The notes beneath the pieces are model-generated. The model was not told the DNA's origin. It was given only the letters and a program-made list of their open reading frames with translations, and made no database searches. The translations under genes were made by a program, and so were the position numbers. From NCBI GenBank assembly GCA_903970125.1, contig CAJCHW010000175.1, forward strand, positions 1 through 35,453: a stretch of DNA of 35,453 nucleotides, given 5' to 3'. Positions 7,949 through 15,004 of this stretch are shown piece after piece (within the stretch, counting starts at the first letter, position 1; every line of letters begins with the position of its first letter). This DNA is from Chlamydiota bacterium. GTDB taxonomy: Bacteria > Actinomycetota > Thermoleophilia > Solirubrobacterales > Solirubrobacteraceae.

Positions 7949-10125
7949 GCGCTCCGCCAGCTCGCGGCACCGCGCCCAGCGCGACCACGGGACCGCCCGT
8001 CTCGACGTTGCGACCACTGAACAACGCCGCCGCCGCGACGGTTCTCTGCGCCGGGATCCTGTGTGCAGTCGCTTTCGGGGCCGGCGGTGGGCTGTACCTG
8101 GGTTCGATGACAGTTGTCGAGATTGCGCTCACGCTCGGGTCCGGCCTGGTCGTCGCCGGCGTGGTCGTCGCCGCTGCTCGGCCGCGCGAGCCGCCGACGA
8201 CGCCCCGCAGTGCACCCTCCGCCGCCGGCAGGCCCATATACGGGGCGTGGACCGCTGCGCTGCTGCTCGTCTTTGCAGCGCTGAGCGCCGTGTCAATCGT
8301 GTGGTCCGTGGAACCCAATGCCAGCTGGGAGGACGCCGGGCGCCTGCTCGCATACGGTGGCGTGTTCGCTGCCGCCGTCGCGCTCGCGCGCATCGCACCG
8401 CAGCGCTGGAGCGCAATCCTCGGCGGCGTCACCCTGGCCGCCGTGGCCGTCAGCGCCTACGCTTTGCTCGCCAAGATCCTCCCCGGGCAGCTGGACCCCA
8501 ACGAAACCTACGCGCGCCTACAGCAGCCCTACGGGTACTGGATCGCCACGGGGCTGACAGCTGCCATGGGTGCGATCGGATGCCTCTGGCTAGGCGCACG
8601 CAGAGACGGACACGGCGCGCTGCGCGCTCTCGCATATCCCGCGATGGGACTGCAGCTGACCACGCTCATGCTCACCTACTCCCGCGGCCCGCTCGCGGCG
8701 CTTGCGATCGGCTTGATCTTCTGGTTCTCCGCCGTGCCCCTGCGTCTGCGTGGTGCCACCGTCTTGCTGGCCGGCGCCGCCGGAGCAGCAGTCCCTGTGG
8801 CCTTTGACTTCTCTCAGCACGCGCTCACGAGCGAAGGTGTGGCGCTTGCGAGCCGTGCCAGCGCCGGTCATCAGCTCGGGGTGCTGGTCGTGGCCATGCT
8901 CCTGGCACTGGCCCTCGCGGGGGTGGCGATCGGTTTCTTCACCGCCCGCCAAGCACCCAAGCCTCAGGCTCGCCGGCTCGCCGGAGCCGCACTGCTGGGC
9001 GCGCTTGCGGCCGCAGTGCTCGCTGTGGCAGGCGCCCTTGCACTGAGCCAGCGTGGTCTGACCGGCACGATCTCGCACGACTTCAACGCACTTACGAACC
9101 CGAACGCCAAGACTCCCGAAAACACGCCCGACCGACTCACGGCGATTGCCAGCGTACGGGCGCGATACTGGAAGGAGGCGCTGGAAATCTTCTCCGCCAA
9201 CCCTGTGCTGGGGGCCGGCGCGGGCGGATATGCCACAGCGCGGCTGCGCTACCGAACCGAGCCGCTGAACGTGCGCCAGGCCCACGGGTACGTGGTCCAG
9301 ACGCTCGCCGAGCTCGGCCTGGTTGGACTCGCCGTCACGCTCGCGCTGTTCGTCGCGTGGCTCGTGGCCGCCGGGCGCGCGACCCACCCGTGGGATCGGC
9401 GTTGGCAACGATGGCGGTGGCGGCGCCACCGCGTCCCCTACACGCCCGAGCGCATCGGCTTGTTGAGCGCCCTGGCGATCGTGGTCGTCTTCGGCGCGCA
9501 CTCGCTCATTGACTGGACCTGGTACGTCCCCGGCGATGCGTGCGTGGCGCTGCTGTGCGCCGGCTGGCTGGCCGGCCGCGGGCCGCTGCAACCACCCGCG
9601 CCTGCCGACAGCCCCGGAGTGCAATCACGCGCCCCGGACCTCGGCGCCCTGGGGACGCGACGGCTGGGTGCCGCCGCAGCAGTCATAGCTCTCGCCCTGC
9701 TCGCCGCGTGGACCCAGTGGCAGCCCGAGCGCTCAGCGCAAGCCTCTGAACGCGCACTGACTGTGCTCAGCAGCGATCCACATGCCGCGCGCGCCGATGC
9801 GCAAGCGGCGATCTCCGAGGATCCTATTTCGACGCAAGCCCTGGGCGCACTCGCCGCCGTAGAGCAGCACGACGGAGAAGCGCCCGCAGCAGAGGCCACG
9901 CTGCAACGGGCGGTTGGGATGCAGCCATCCAACCCCCAGACATGGACCGCACTTGGCGAACACGACCTCGCGCTCGGCGATTACGCAGCCGCCGTGAACG
10001 AGCTGCGCGCCGCCGTGTACCTGAACCCAGAGATCGTCGCGCCGGAACCCACGATCATCTACAGCCCTGAACTGCTCTCGGTGCGCAATGATTACCTGGA
10101 GGCGTTGCGCGCGTCCGGCGCCTGA
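7945..10125 (+). CDS. O-antigen ligase/polymerase-like membrane protein with C-terminal TPRs
   Basis: A 726-residue polytopic protein. Roughly ten to twelve hydrophobic segments span residues 30-545. TYSRGPLAAL (Arg246) and, after a large extracytoplasmic loop, GAGAGGYATARLRYRTEP with HGYVVQTLAELGLVGL (His447) match the Wzy/WaaL ligase-polymerase family (O-antigen ligase, PF04932). HSLIDWTWYVPG follows near residue 520. The region after about residue 600 is soluble and contains TPR-like helices (AEATLQRAVGMQPSNPQTWTALGEHDLALGDYAAAVNELR). It would polymerise or ligate lipid-linked repeat units at the outer face of the membrane. The GTG start overlaps the stop of the exported protein. It is the last gene of the plus-strand unit. 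Polymerase and ligase cannot be told apart by sequence alone. Confidence 0.85.
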   Translation: MSAPPARGTAPSATTGPPVSTLRPLNNAAAATVLCAGILCAVAFGAGGGLYLGSMTVVEIALTLGSGLVVAGVVVAAARPREPPTTPRSAPSAAGRPIYGAWTAALLLVFAALSAVSIVWSVEPNASWEDAGRLLAYGGVFAAAVALARIAPQRWSAILGGVTLAAVAVSAYALLAKILPGQLDPNETYARLQQPYGYWIATGLTAAMGAIGCLWLGARRDGHGALRALAYPAMGLQLTTLMLTYSRGPLAALAIGLIFWFSAVPLRLRGATVLLAGAAGAAVPVAFDFSQHALTSEGVALASRASAGHQLGVLVVAMLLALALAGVAIGFFTARQAPKPQARRLAGAALLGALAAAVLAVAGALALSQRGLTGTISHDFNALTNPNAKTPENTPDRLTAIASVRARYWKEALEIFSANPVLGAGAGGYATARLRYRTEPLNVRQAHGYVVQTLAELGLVGLAVTLALFVAWLVAAGRATHPWDRRWQRWRWRRHRVPYTPERIGLLSALAIVVVFGAHSLIDWTWYVPGDACVALLCAGWLAGRGPLQPPAPADSPGVQSRAPDLGALGTRRLGAAAAVIALALLAAWTQWQPERSAQASERALTVLSSDPHAARADAQAAISEDPISTQALGALAAVEQHDGEAPAAEATLQRAVGMQPSNPQTWTALGEHDLALGDYAAAVNELRAAVYLNPEIVAPEPTIIYSPELLSVRNDYLEALRASGA

Positions 10126-10180
10126 GCACGACCACCGCCCTCGGCCCAGTGCAGGCCCGCCCGCAACCCGGCCAGTCGGC

Positions 10181-10186
10181 TACGCT
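10181..10186 (+). promoter_or_regulatory. -10 box before a 23-codon frame
   Basis: TACGCT, six bases before GTG 10193. Box and spacing are identical to those of the aminotransferase at 33039. Confidence 0.4.
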
Positions 10187-10192
10187 TGTCGC

Positions 10193-10264
10193 GTGCGGGA
10201 TTGGCTGAAGCTGTGGCGGCGCTGGCGCCAAATGCGGCGCCAAAGGCGTCAAGGGCGTCGCTAG
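10193..10264 (+). CDS. Possible 23-residue Arg/Trp-rich small protein
   Basis: A GTG-to-TAG frame of 23 codons lying between two converging genes and overlapping neither. The peptide starts VRDWLKLWRRWRQ and contains ten Arg, one Lys and three Trp, so it is highly cationic, with hydrophobic residues spaced as in an amphipathic helix. A TACGCT box six bases before the GTG matches exactly the architecture before the aminotransferase at 33039. No Shine-Dalgarno sequence is present, so translation would be leaderless. Function is unknown. A chance frame in GC-rich DNA, which readily gives Arg codons, is a real alternative. Confidence 0.3.
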   Translation: MRDWLKLWRRWRQMRRQRRQGRR

Positions 10265-10305
10265 CGCACCAGCGCCCCTCGCGCCTTCCCAGCAAGAACT
10301 TGCTC

Positions 10306-10932
10306 TCACCAACGCTTGCGCCGCGCGCTTGCAAGCAGAATCGGGCGTGCTCCCGGGAACCCGCCCGCGCCCGACACCAGGAGCTGTTCGAACCCAAAGT
10401 CGACGAGCAGCCTCCTGAGCGTGTTACGCGTGTAAAAGCGCAAGTGATCGGCACGTGGATCGAAGTGCGCCTCAAACCCGCCTCGCCGGAGCGCCAGGCC
10501 AAGGACCCCAAGGCGACCGTGGTTGGGGGTGCTCAAGAGCAACAGTCCCCCAGGGCGCAACACGCGCCGGATTTCCGACAGCCATCCAGCGGTGTCGGCC
10601 ACGTGCTCGATCACCTCCCCTGCCCACGCCACGTCGAAGCTCGCGTCCTGCAGCGGCCAAGGCGACCGGTCGTCAACTACGTGCAGCTCCAGATCCTCCA
10701 CTGCCGCGCGCGCGCGCCGCAGTGGCTCGCAAGCCACATCTATGCCCACCACCGACAGCCCCCGATCAACAAGCGCAGCGGCAAAAACCCCCTCCGCGCA
10801 GCCAACGTCGAGCAGGCGCTCGCCCGGCGCCACGTGCGCAAGCACGAACTCCAGCCGCTCGGCGAGCGACTCCGGCACGAGGCCCTGCGGGATGCCCTCC
10901 CAAAGACGTTCGTGGTACTCGCGCGGCGCCAT
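10306..10932 (-). CDS. Class I SAM-dependent methyltransferase
   Basis: A 208-residue methyltransferase of the UbiG/type 11 kind. Motif I, the S-adenosylmethionine loop, is LLDVGCAEGVF (residues 40-50). An acidic ribose-binding residue follows in GIDVA, then SFDVAWAGEVIEHVAD and the post-motif LRPGGLLLLSTPNHG. It would methylate a small or lipid-linked substrate in the cytoplasm. Its place in a polysaccharide locus suggests a sugar or glycan O-methylation or a chain-capping role, but that is context only. ATG 10932 is preferred because a TATGCT box ends eight bases before it. A TTG three codons upstream (10941) overlaps that box and is unlikely. The gene faces the ligase gene, with the small Arg-rich frame between them. 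Confidence 0.85.
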   Translation of the reverse strand: MAPREYHERLWEGIPQGLVPESLAERLEFVLAHVAPGERLLDVGCAEGVFAAALVDRGLSVVGIDVACEPLRRARAAVEDLELHVVDDRSPWPLQDASFDVAWAGEVIEHVADTAGWLSEIRRVLRPGGLLLLSTPNHGRLGVLGLALRRGGFEAHFDPRADHLRFYTRNTLRRLLVDFGFEQLLVSGAGGFPGARPILLASARRKRW

Positions 10933-10940
10933 CGCGCGCA

Positions 10941-10946
10941 AGCATA
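10941..10946 (-). promoter_or_regulatory. -10 box for the methyltransferase
   Basis: TATGCT on the minus strand, eight bases before ATG 10932. No ribosome-binding site is seen, so this is a probable leaderless start. Confidence 0.45.
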
Positions 10947-10976
10947 GGCCCGCGCCGCGCGTGAGCGGCGATGCCC

Positions 10977-11010
10977 TATCGTTGCGGTTTGGATCCCAAA
11001 CCTTTATCGT
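10977..11010. promoter_or_regulatory. Perfect 17-bp palindrome flanked by TATCGT repeats (candidate operator)
   Basis: GGTTTGGATCCCAAACC at 10986-11002 has two perfect 7-base arms around ATC. TATCGT occurs on each side (10977-10982 and 11005-11010), in the same orientation, and either copy could act as a -10 box. The site lies between the divergent methyltransferase and glycosyltransferase genes, where an operator is plausible. A three-base loop followed by TTT also allows a small hairpin. A second pair of direct repeats, GTGTCAG, occurs at 11044-11050 and 11055-11061, eleven bases apart. Confidence 0.4.
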
Positions 11011-11144
11011 CCCGTGATCGCTCGCTACGGGGTGTCCGGCGCGGTGTCAGCCCAGTGTCAGACGTGCACGCGACAGTGCAAAAGATGACACGCGGGCACA
11101 CATGCGAGACCATGTCGGGCACACGGCACCAGCAGGGGCTTTAC

Positions 11145-11192
11145 ATGACCACTGATCCTGACAAACACCGGGGATTGCGACAGACCGCGTGA
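11145..11192 (+). CDS. 15-codon leader frame coupled to the downstream glycosyltransferase
   Basis: ATG 11145 encodes MTTDPDKHRGLRQTA and stops at a TGA that overlaps the GTG of the glycosyltransferase (GTGA). AGGGG lies about six bases before the ATG, a better ribosome-binding site than anything before the GTG itself. Ribosomes finishing the leader could re-initiate on the enzyme. The peptide has no run of one amino acid that would suggest classical attenuation. Inferred from layout. Confidence 0.4.
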   Translation: MTTDPDKHRGLRQTA

Positions 11193-12175
11193 GGGTGGCC
11201 TTCGACAGTCGGCCCGCCGGCTCCCAGCACGGGGTCGGTCGCTACGCGCATTGCCTGCTTGCAAGCCTACGCGCAACCGCCGAGTTCGATACCGAGATCG
11301 TCGAGACGCACCACCCGCGGCGTGCCGATGTCTACCACTCGCCGTGGATCCAGGGGGCCGTGCTTCGCAGTCCCTGTCCCATGGTCGTGACACTGCACGA
11401 CCTGGTAGCACTCAAGCATCGCGCCGAGTACCTGCGCACCGGCATGCGCCAGCACCTGCGCTACCTGGCCGTGCAACGCGCCGTACGCGTGATCGTGCCC
11501 ACGGAGGCGGTGGCCCGCGATGCCATGGATCGACTCGGCCTGGACCGCGAGCGACTCGTCGTCATCGCGGAGGCTCCCGCACCCGCGATGTACGCCCGCA
11601 GCGCCAGCGAGGTGGCCACCGTGCGCGAGCAGTTGGGACTGCCCGAGCGCTACCTGCTGTGGGTCGGCAACATGCGCCACCCCGACCCTCGTCGCCAGGT
11701 TGCCAAGCTGGCTGCCACGCCACGGGATCTGCCGCTCGTACTCGTGGGCCCCACCGGCCCCTGGGCTAACCGACTCAAGGACGTCGTCCTCACCGGAGCC
11801 GTCTCCGACGACCACCTGGCCGCCATCTACACCGGGGCTCACGCGCTCGTGGTTCCCAGCAGCGACGAGGGATTTGGGCTGCCAACCGTGGAGGCGCTTG
11901 CCTGTCGCACCCCCGTCGTCAGCTTCGACGTGCCCGCGCTGCGCGAGGTGCTCGGGGAGCGGGCTACATTCGTCGAGCCCGGGGACATCGAGGCCCTGCT
12001 CGCAGCCGCTGTAGAGGCCCAGCGGCCTGCACCCGAACCACCATCGTGGACCTGGGCGGATGCCGCACGTGCCACGTGGAGTACCTACGAGACAGCCATC
12101 CGTGAGGTCCGAGCCGGCCGCACTCCCGCCGTTGGCCTGTGCCGCTCGCCCGTCGGCGCCGGACCTGGGTTCTAA
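11189..12175 (+). CDS. Glycosyltransferase family 4 (mannosyltransferase-like)
   Basis: A 328-residue GT-B enzyme, somewhat short for the family. It opens VRVAFDSRPAGSQHGVGRYA, the Gly-rich GVGRY start of mannosyl/rhamnosyl-type GT4 proteins. It continues with TLHDLVALKH, LLWVGNMRHPDP, VLVGPTGPWANRL, VVPSSDEGFGLPTVEALACRTPVVSFD and REVLGERATFVEPGD. The N-terminal domain is trimmed. It would extend the lipid-linked glycan in the cytoplasm. Its start overlaps the stop of a 15-codon leader. Its stop overlaps, on the opposite strand, the stop of the sugar-phosphate transferase (TAA at 12173-12175 and TAG from 12174 back to 12172). The sugar is not known. Confidence 0.85.
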   Translation: MRVAFDSRPAGSQHGVGRYAHCLLASLRATAEFDTEIVETHHPRRADVYHSPWIQGAVLRSPCPMVVTLHDLVALKHRAEYLRTGMRQHLRYLAVQRAVRVIVPTEAVARDAMDRLGLDRERLVVIAEAPAPAMYARSASEVATVREQLGLPERYLLWVGNMRHPDPRRQVAKLAATPRDLPLVLVGPTGPWANRLKDVVLTGAVSDDHLAAIYTGAHALVVPSSDEGFGLPTVEALACRTPVVSFDVPALREVLGERATFVEPGDIEALLAAAVEAQRPAPEPPSWTWADAARATWSTYETAIREVRAGRTPAVGLCRSPVGAGPGF

Positions 12176-13830
12176 TAGGCGCCGCGGCGGGCGATCACCG
12201 CAGGAATGGTCTTGACCAGGATGGCCAGATCGAGCGCCAGCGACCAGCGCTCGAGGTAGATGAAGTCAAGCCGCACCAGATCGTCAAAGCCAAGTTCCGA
12301 GCGTCCCGAGACCTGCCAAAGTCCCGTCATGCCCGGGAGCACCAGATAGCGCTTGCGATGCCAATCGGCGAGTAGCTTGAAGTCGCGCTCCGGCAGCGGT
12401 CGGGGGCCCACCAACGACATCTCGCCCCGCAGGACGTTGACAAGCTGCGGCAGCTCGTCCAACGAGAAACGGCGCAGGAAGCGGCCCACCGGCGTCAAGC
12501 GCGGGTCGTCGCGAATCTTGAAGAGCGCTCCCGAGGCCTCGTTGAGCCCATCGAGCTCGCCCTGGCGCTCCTCCGCGTCGGCATACATCGTGCGGAACTT
12601 CAGGCACGCAAACGGCTGCTGCCCAATCCCGGGGCGGATCGACCGAAAGAGAATCGGCCCACGTGACGTGACCCGGATTGCAAGCGCCATCAGCGCCAGC
12701 AGAGGACTGAGCAAAACCGCCAGCACCGTCGCAACGACCACGTCAAAGGCACGCTTCAGCGCAAAGTCGATGCCCTCGAACACCGGTGGTCCGAGCTCAA
12801 ACAACGGCACCGACTCGCCTGGGACGAACTCCGCGCGGCTGATGAGAATCTCCATCGTCGACGGCGCAATGCACACGCGCACACCGCGCTCGTGGCAGCA
12901 ACCAACCAGCTCCACCGCGTCAGCCTGCGGGAACTCGGGGTCCGCAATGATGACCTCGTCGACCTTCGTGGCATCCAGGATCTCGTGCAGATCCCCAAGC
13001 CCACCGAGCGCGTTTACGCCGTTTGAGATTGGCGTCAGTTCGGGAGATAGGTAGCCGATGACCTCCACCGGCGTGCGCGCCGAGCCCGCAAGGGCCGTCG
13101 CGCGCAGGGCACGAGCCACGTCTGCGACCTGCTTGTTGGTGCCCACGAGCACCGCGCGCCTGCGATACCCCGCGGCACGCAGCATCCGCCCGGACACGCG
13201 CTCATAGATGTGCCGCAGCGTTGGCACGTACACCAACCCGAACGACAGCGAACCCCAGAAGACATAGAAGCTTGAGAAGTGCTGGCCGCTGACCTCCGCG
13301 AAGATCAGCGCCACAAACGCGACCTGAAACAGCGAAGCGACGATTCGCGTCAGGCCAGGCCGCTGCGCGCGCGATGCGTAGAGCCCCGAGCGCCAGAACA
13401 ACAAGACCGTGAGCAGGTACGTAAACGCGATGTAGCGCCCCGTCTCATGCACTTCCGCAGCGAGGCTCACATTCGCCACATTGCCCGCCACGAGCATCCC
13501 CGTGGCCTTGATCAGCAGCGCTGTGAAGATCGCCGCCGATACCCCGAGAAAGTCGATCCCCAACAGGCACACCACGGCCGCCAAGCGCCGCACCGTGACC
13601 ATTCGCAAAAGGAACGACAGAAGCGGTGGCCGCTTGCGGCGAACGTCATGAGCTGTGCGCTGCGGCCTGCGCTCAAGCGCCGGCCAGTCGACCGTGCCGG
13701 CCTCCCGCTCGCGCCCACGCAGCGGCGGCGGCGTGTCGGCGAGATCGTCGCGCTCCACTGCTTGCGCCTTTGCGAGGGGCGCCCGCGCGACGTCCACTGC
13801 CTGCTCAGGACGTGCCATATCGTCCGTCAT
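12172..13830 (-). CDS. Polyprenyl-phosphate sugar-1-phosphate transferase (initiating enzyme)
   Basis: A 552-residue membrane protein of the WbaP/EpsL-like family. A hydrophilic N-terminal tail of about 75 residues precedes four or five membrane segments (about 83-205). A nucleotide-binding-like domain (AVLVGTNKQVADVARAL, GGLGDLHEIL) follows. After a further membrane helix (KRAFDVVVATVLAVLLSPLLA) comes the catalytic bacterial sugar transferase domain, with RSIRPGIGQQPFACLKFRTM, RFLRRFSLDELPQL, MSLVGPRP and PGMTGLWQVSGRS. It transfers a sugar-1-phosphate from a UDP-sugar to undecaprenyl (or decaprenyl) phosphate, the first committed step of repeat-unit assembly. An in-frame ATG at 13818 is a second start option. 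The nearest TANNNT box (TACATT, 13848-13853) is 17 bases from the first ATG, so a short leader is likely. Confidence 0.9.
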   Translation of the reverse strand: MTDDMARPEQAVDVARAPLAKAQAVERDDLADTPPPLRGREREAGTVDWPALERRPQRTAHDVRRKRPPLLSFLLRMVTVRRLAAVVCLLGIDFLGVSAAIFTALLIKATGMLVAGNVANVSLAAEVHETGRYIAFTYLLTVLLFWRSGLYASRAQRPGLTRIVASLFQVAFVALIFAEVSGQHFSSFYVFWGSLSFGLVYVPTLRHIYERVSGRMLRAAGYRRRAVLVGTNKQVADVARALRATALAGSARTPVEVIGYLSPELTPISNGVNALGGLGDLHEILDATKVDEVIIADPEFPQADAVELVGCCHERGVRVCIAPSTMEILISRAEFVPGESVPLFELGPPVFEGIDFALKRAFDVVVATVLAVLLSPLLALMALAIRVTSRGPILFRSIRPGIGQQPFACLKFRTMYADAEERQGELDGLNEASGALFKIRDDPRLTPVGRFLRRFSLDELPQLVNVLRGEMSLVGPRPLPERDFKLLADWHRKRYLVLPGMTGLWQVSGRSELGFDDLVRLDFIYLERWSLALDLAILVKTIPAVIARRGAY

Positions 13831-13910
13831 AACGCGCCAAAACGGGAAATGTAGCGGCCGCTGGACTTATGCACAAGACACCGCGGACGCATGTAGGAGA
13901 CCGTTAGGAC

Positions 13911-14855
13911 TCACCCAACCAAAGCCTCGACCCCTGCCTCCTCGATCGTGCGGTGCAAACCCTCGCGCAGGGACACCTCCGGCGACCAGTCCAGGACTTC
14001 ACGTGCCAGCCCAATGTCCGGCTGGCGCTGCTTTGGGTCATCCACCGGCAGCGCCTCAAAGATGATTTCGGAGTCCGAGCCCGTGGCCTCCTTGACCGCC
14101 TCCGCCAGTTCCAGCAGCGTGAACTCGTCGGGATTGCCAATGTTGACCGGCTCATGGTAACCGGACTCCGCCAGCCCAATCAGCCCACGGATCAGATCCG
14201 CCACGTAACAGAACGATCGCGTCTGCGAGCCATCGCCGTAGACCGTGATCGGGCGGCTCGCCAGCGCCTGGCGCAGAAACGTCGGGATCGCGCGCCCATC
14301 GTGCGGGCGCATCCTGGGTCCGTACGTGTTGAATATCCGCGCGATCGCCGTGTCCACTCCCTGCTGGCTGTGGTAGGCCATCGTCATCGCCTCGCCGTAG
14401 CGCTTGGCCTCGTCGTAGACACCGCGCGGGCCAATCGGATTGACGTGCCCCCAGTAGGACTCCTTCTGGGGGTGCACCTGGGGATCACCGTAAACCTCGC
14501 TCGTTGACGCCAACAAAAAACGAGCGCGCTTGAACTTGGCGAGACCGAGTGCGTGGTGGGTGCCATAAGAGCCCACCTTCAGCGTGTGCAACGGCAGTCG
14601 CAAGTAGTCGATGGGCGACGCCGGTGAGGCCAGGTGGTATACGAAATCGACCGGCTCGTCGATGAAGCACGGCTCCGTGATATCGCAGTTGATGTGGGAG
14701 AACTCGGGCACCCTGATGTGCTCTATGTTCACCAACGAGCCCGTGTCAAGGTTGTCCACGCACAGCACGCGGTGTCCCCGAGCAACGAGGGCATCGCATA
14801 GGTGTGAGCCGAGAAAGCCTGCACCGCCGGTCACCAGGCAGGTGGACACCACCAT
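13911..14855 (-). CDS. UDP-glucuronate decarboxylase / NAD-dependent epimerase (UXS type)
   Basis: A 314-residue short-chain dehydrogenase of the extended type. The NAD-binding loop [13 protein letters not shown] is at residues 9-21. [10 protein letters not shown] and [14 protein letters not shown] are typical of UDP-xylose synthase. The catalytic pair is Tyr147/Lys151 (YDEAK), followed by [10 protein letters not shown] and the [11 protein letters not shown] segment. It would convert UDP-glucuronate to UDP-xylose (or a keto intermediate) for the local glycan. Much longer open frame exists upstream, but the fold starts near 14855. A TATCCT box at 14857-14862 ends one base before this ATG, so a leaderless message would instead start at the GTG at 14849, two codons later. 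Either start keeps the full domain. Confidence 0.88.
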   Translation of the reverse strand: MVVSTCLVTGGAGFLGSHLCDALVARGHRVLCVDNLDTGSLVNIEHIRVPEFSHINCDITEPCFIDEPVDFVYHLASPASPIDYLRLPLHTLKVGSYGTHHALGLAKFKRARFLLASTSEVYGDPQVHPQKESYWGHVNPIGPRGVYDEAKRYGEAMTMAYHSQQGVDTAIARIFNTYGPRMRPHDGRAIPTFLRQALASRPITVYGDGSQTRSFCYVADLIRGLIGLAESGYHEPVNIGNPDEFTLLELAEAVKEATGSDSEIIFEALPVDDPKQRQPDIGLAREVLDWSPEVSLREGLHRTIEEAGVEALVG

Positions 14856-14856
14856 G

Positions 14857-14862
14857 AGGATA
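14857..14862 (-). promoter_or_regulatory. -10 box for the UDP-glucuronate decarboxylase
   Basis: TATCCT on the minus strand, seven bases before GTG 14849 and one base before ATG 14855. The usual box-to-start distance favours the GTG. Confidence 0.35.
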
Positions 14863-15004
14863 CCGGGACTGGTCCCACGAACGCCAGCCCGGTGCACCAG
14901 CCGCATATCATTGATCGCGCAGCGCCCAAGTGCGCCCCTACGGTCATTGACGGTTAGCCGCTTGATCCGGCCACGGGGCGTCAGCCGGCCGCAGCGCAAC
15001 GGAT

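Noticed and set aside
10383-10400. T-loop-like sequence around TGTTCGAACCC suggesting a tRNA
   Set aside because: It lies in the methyltransferase coding sequence. No acceptor stem, D arm or anticodon arm fits around it.
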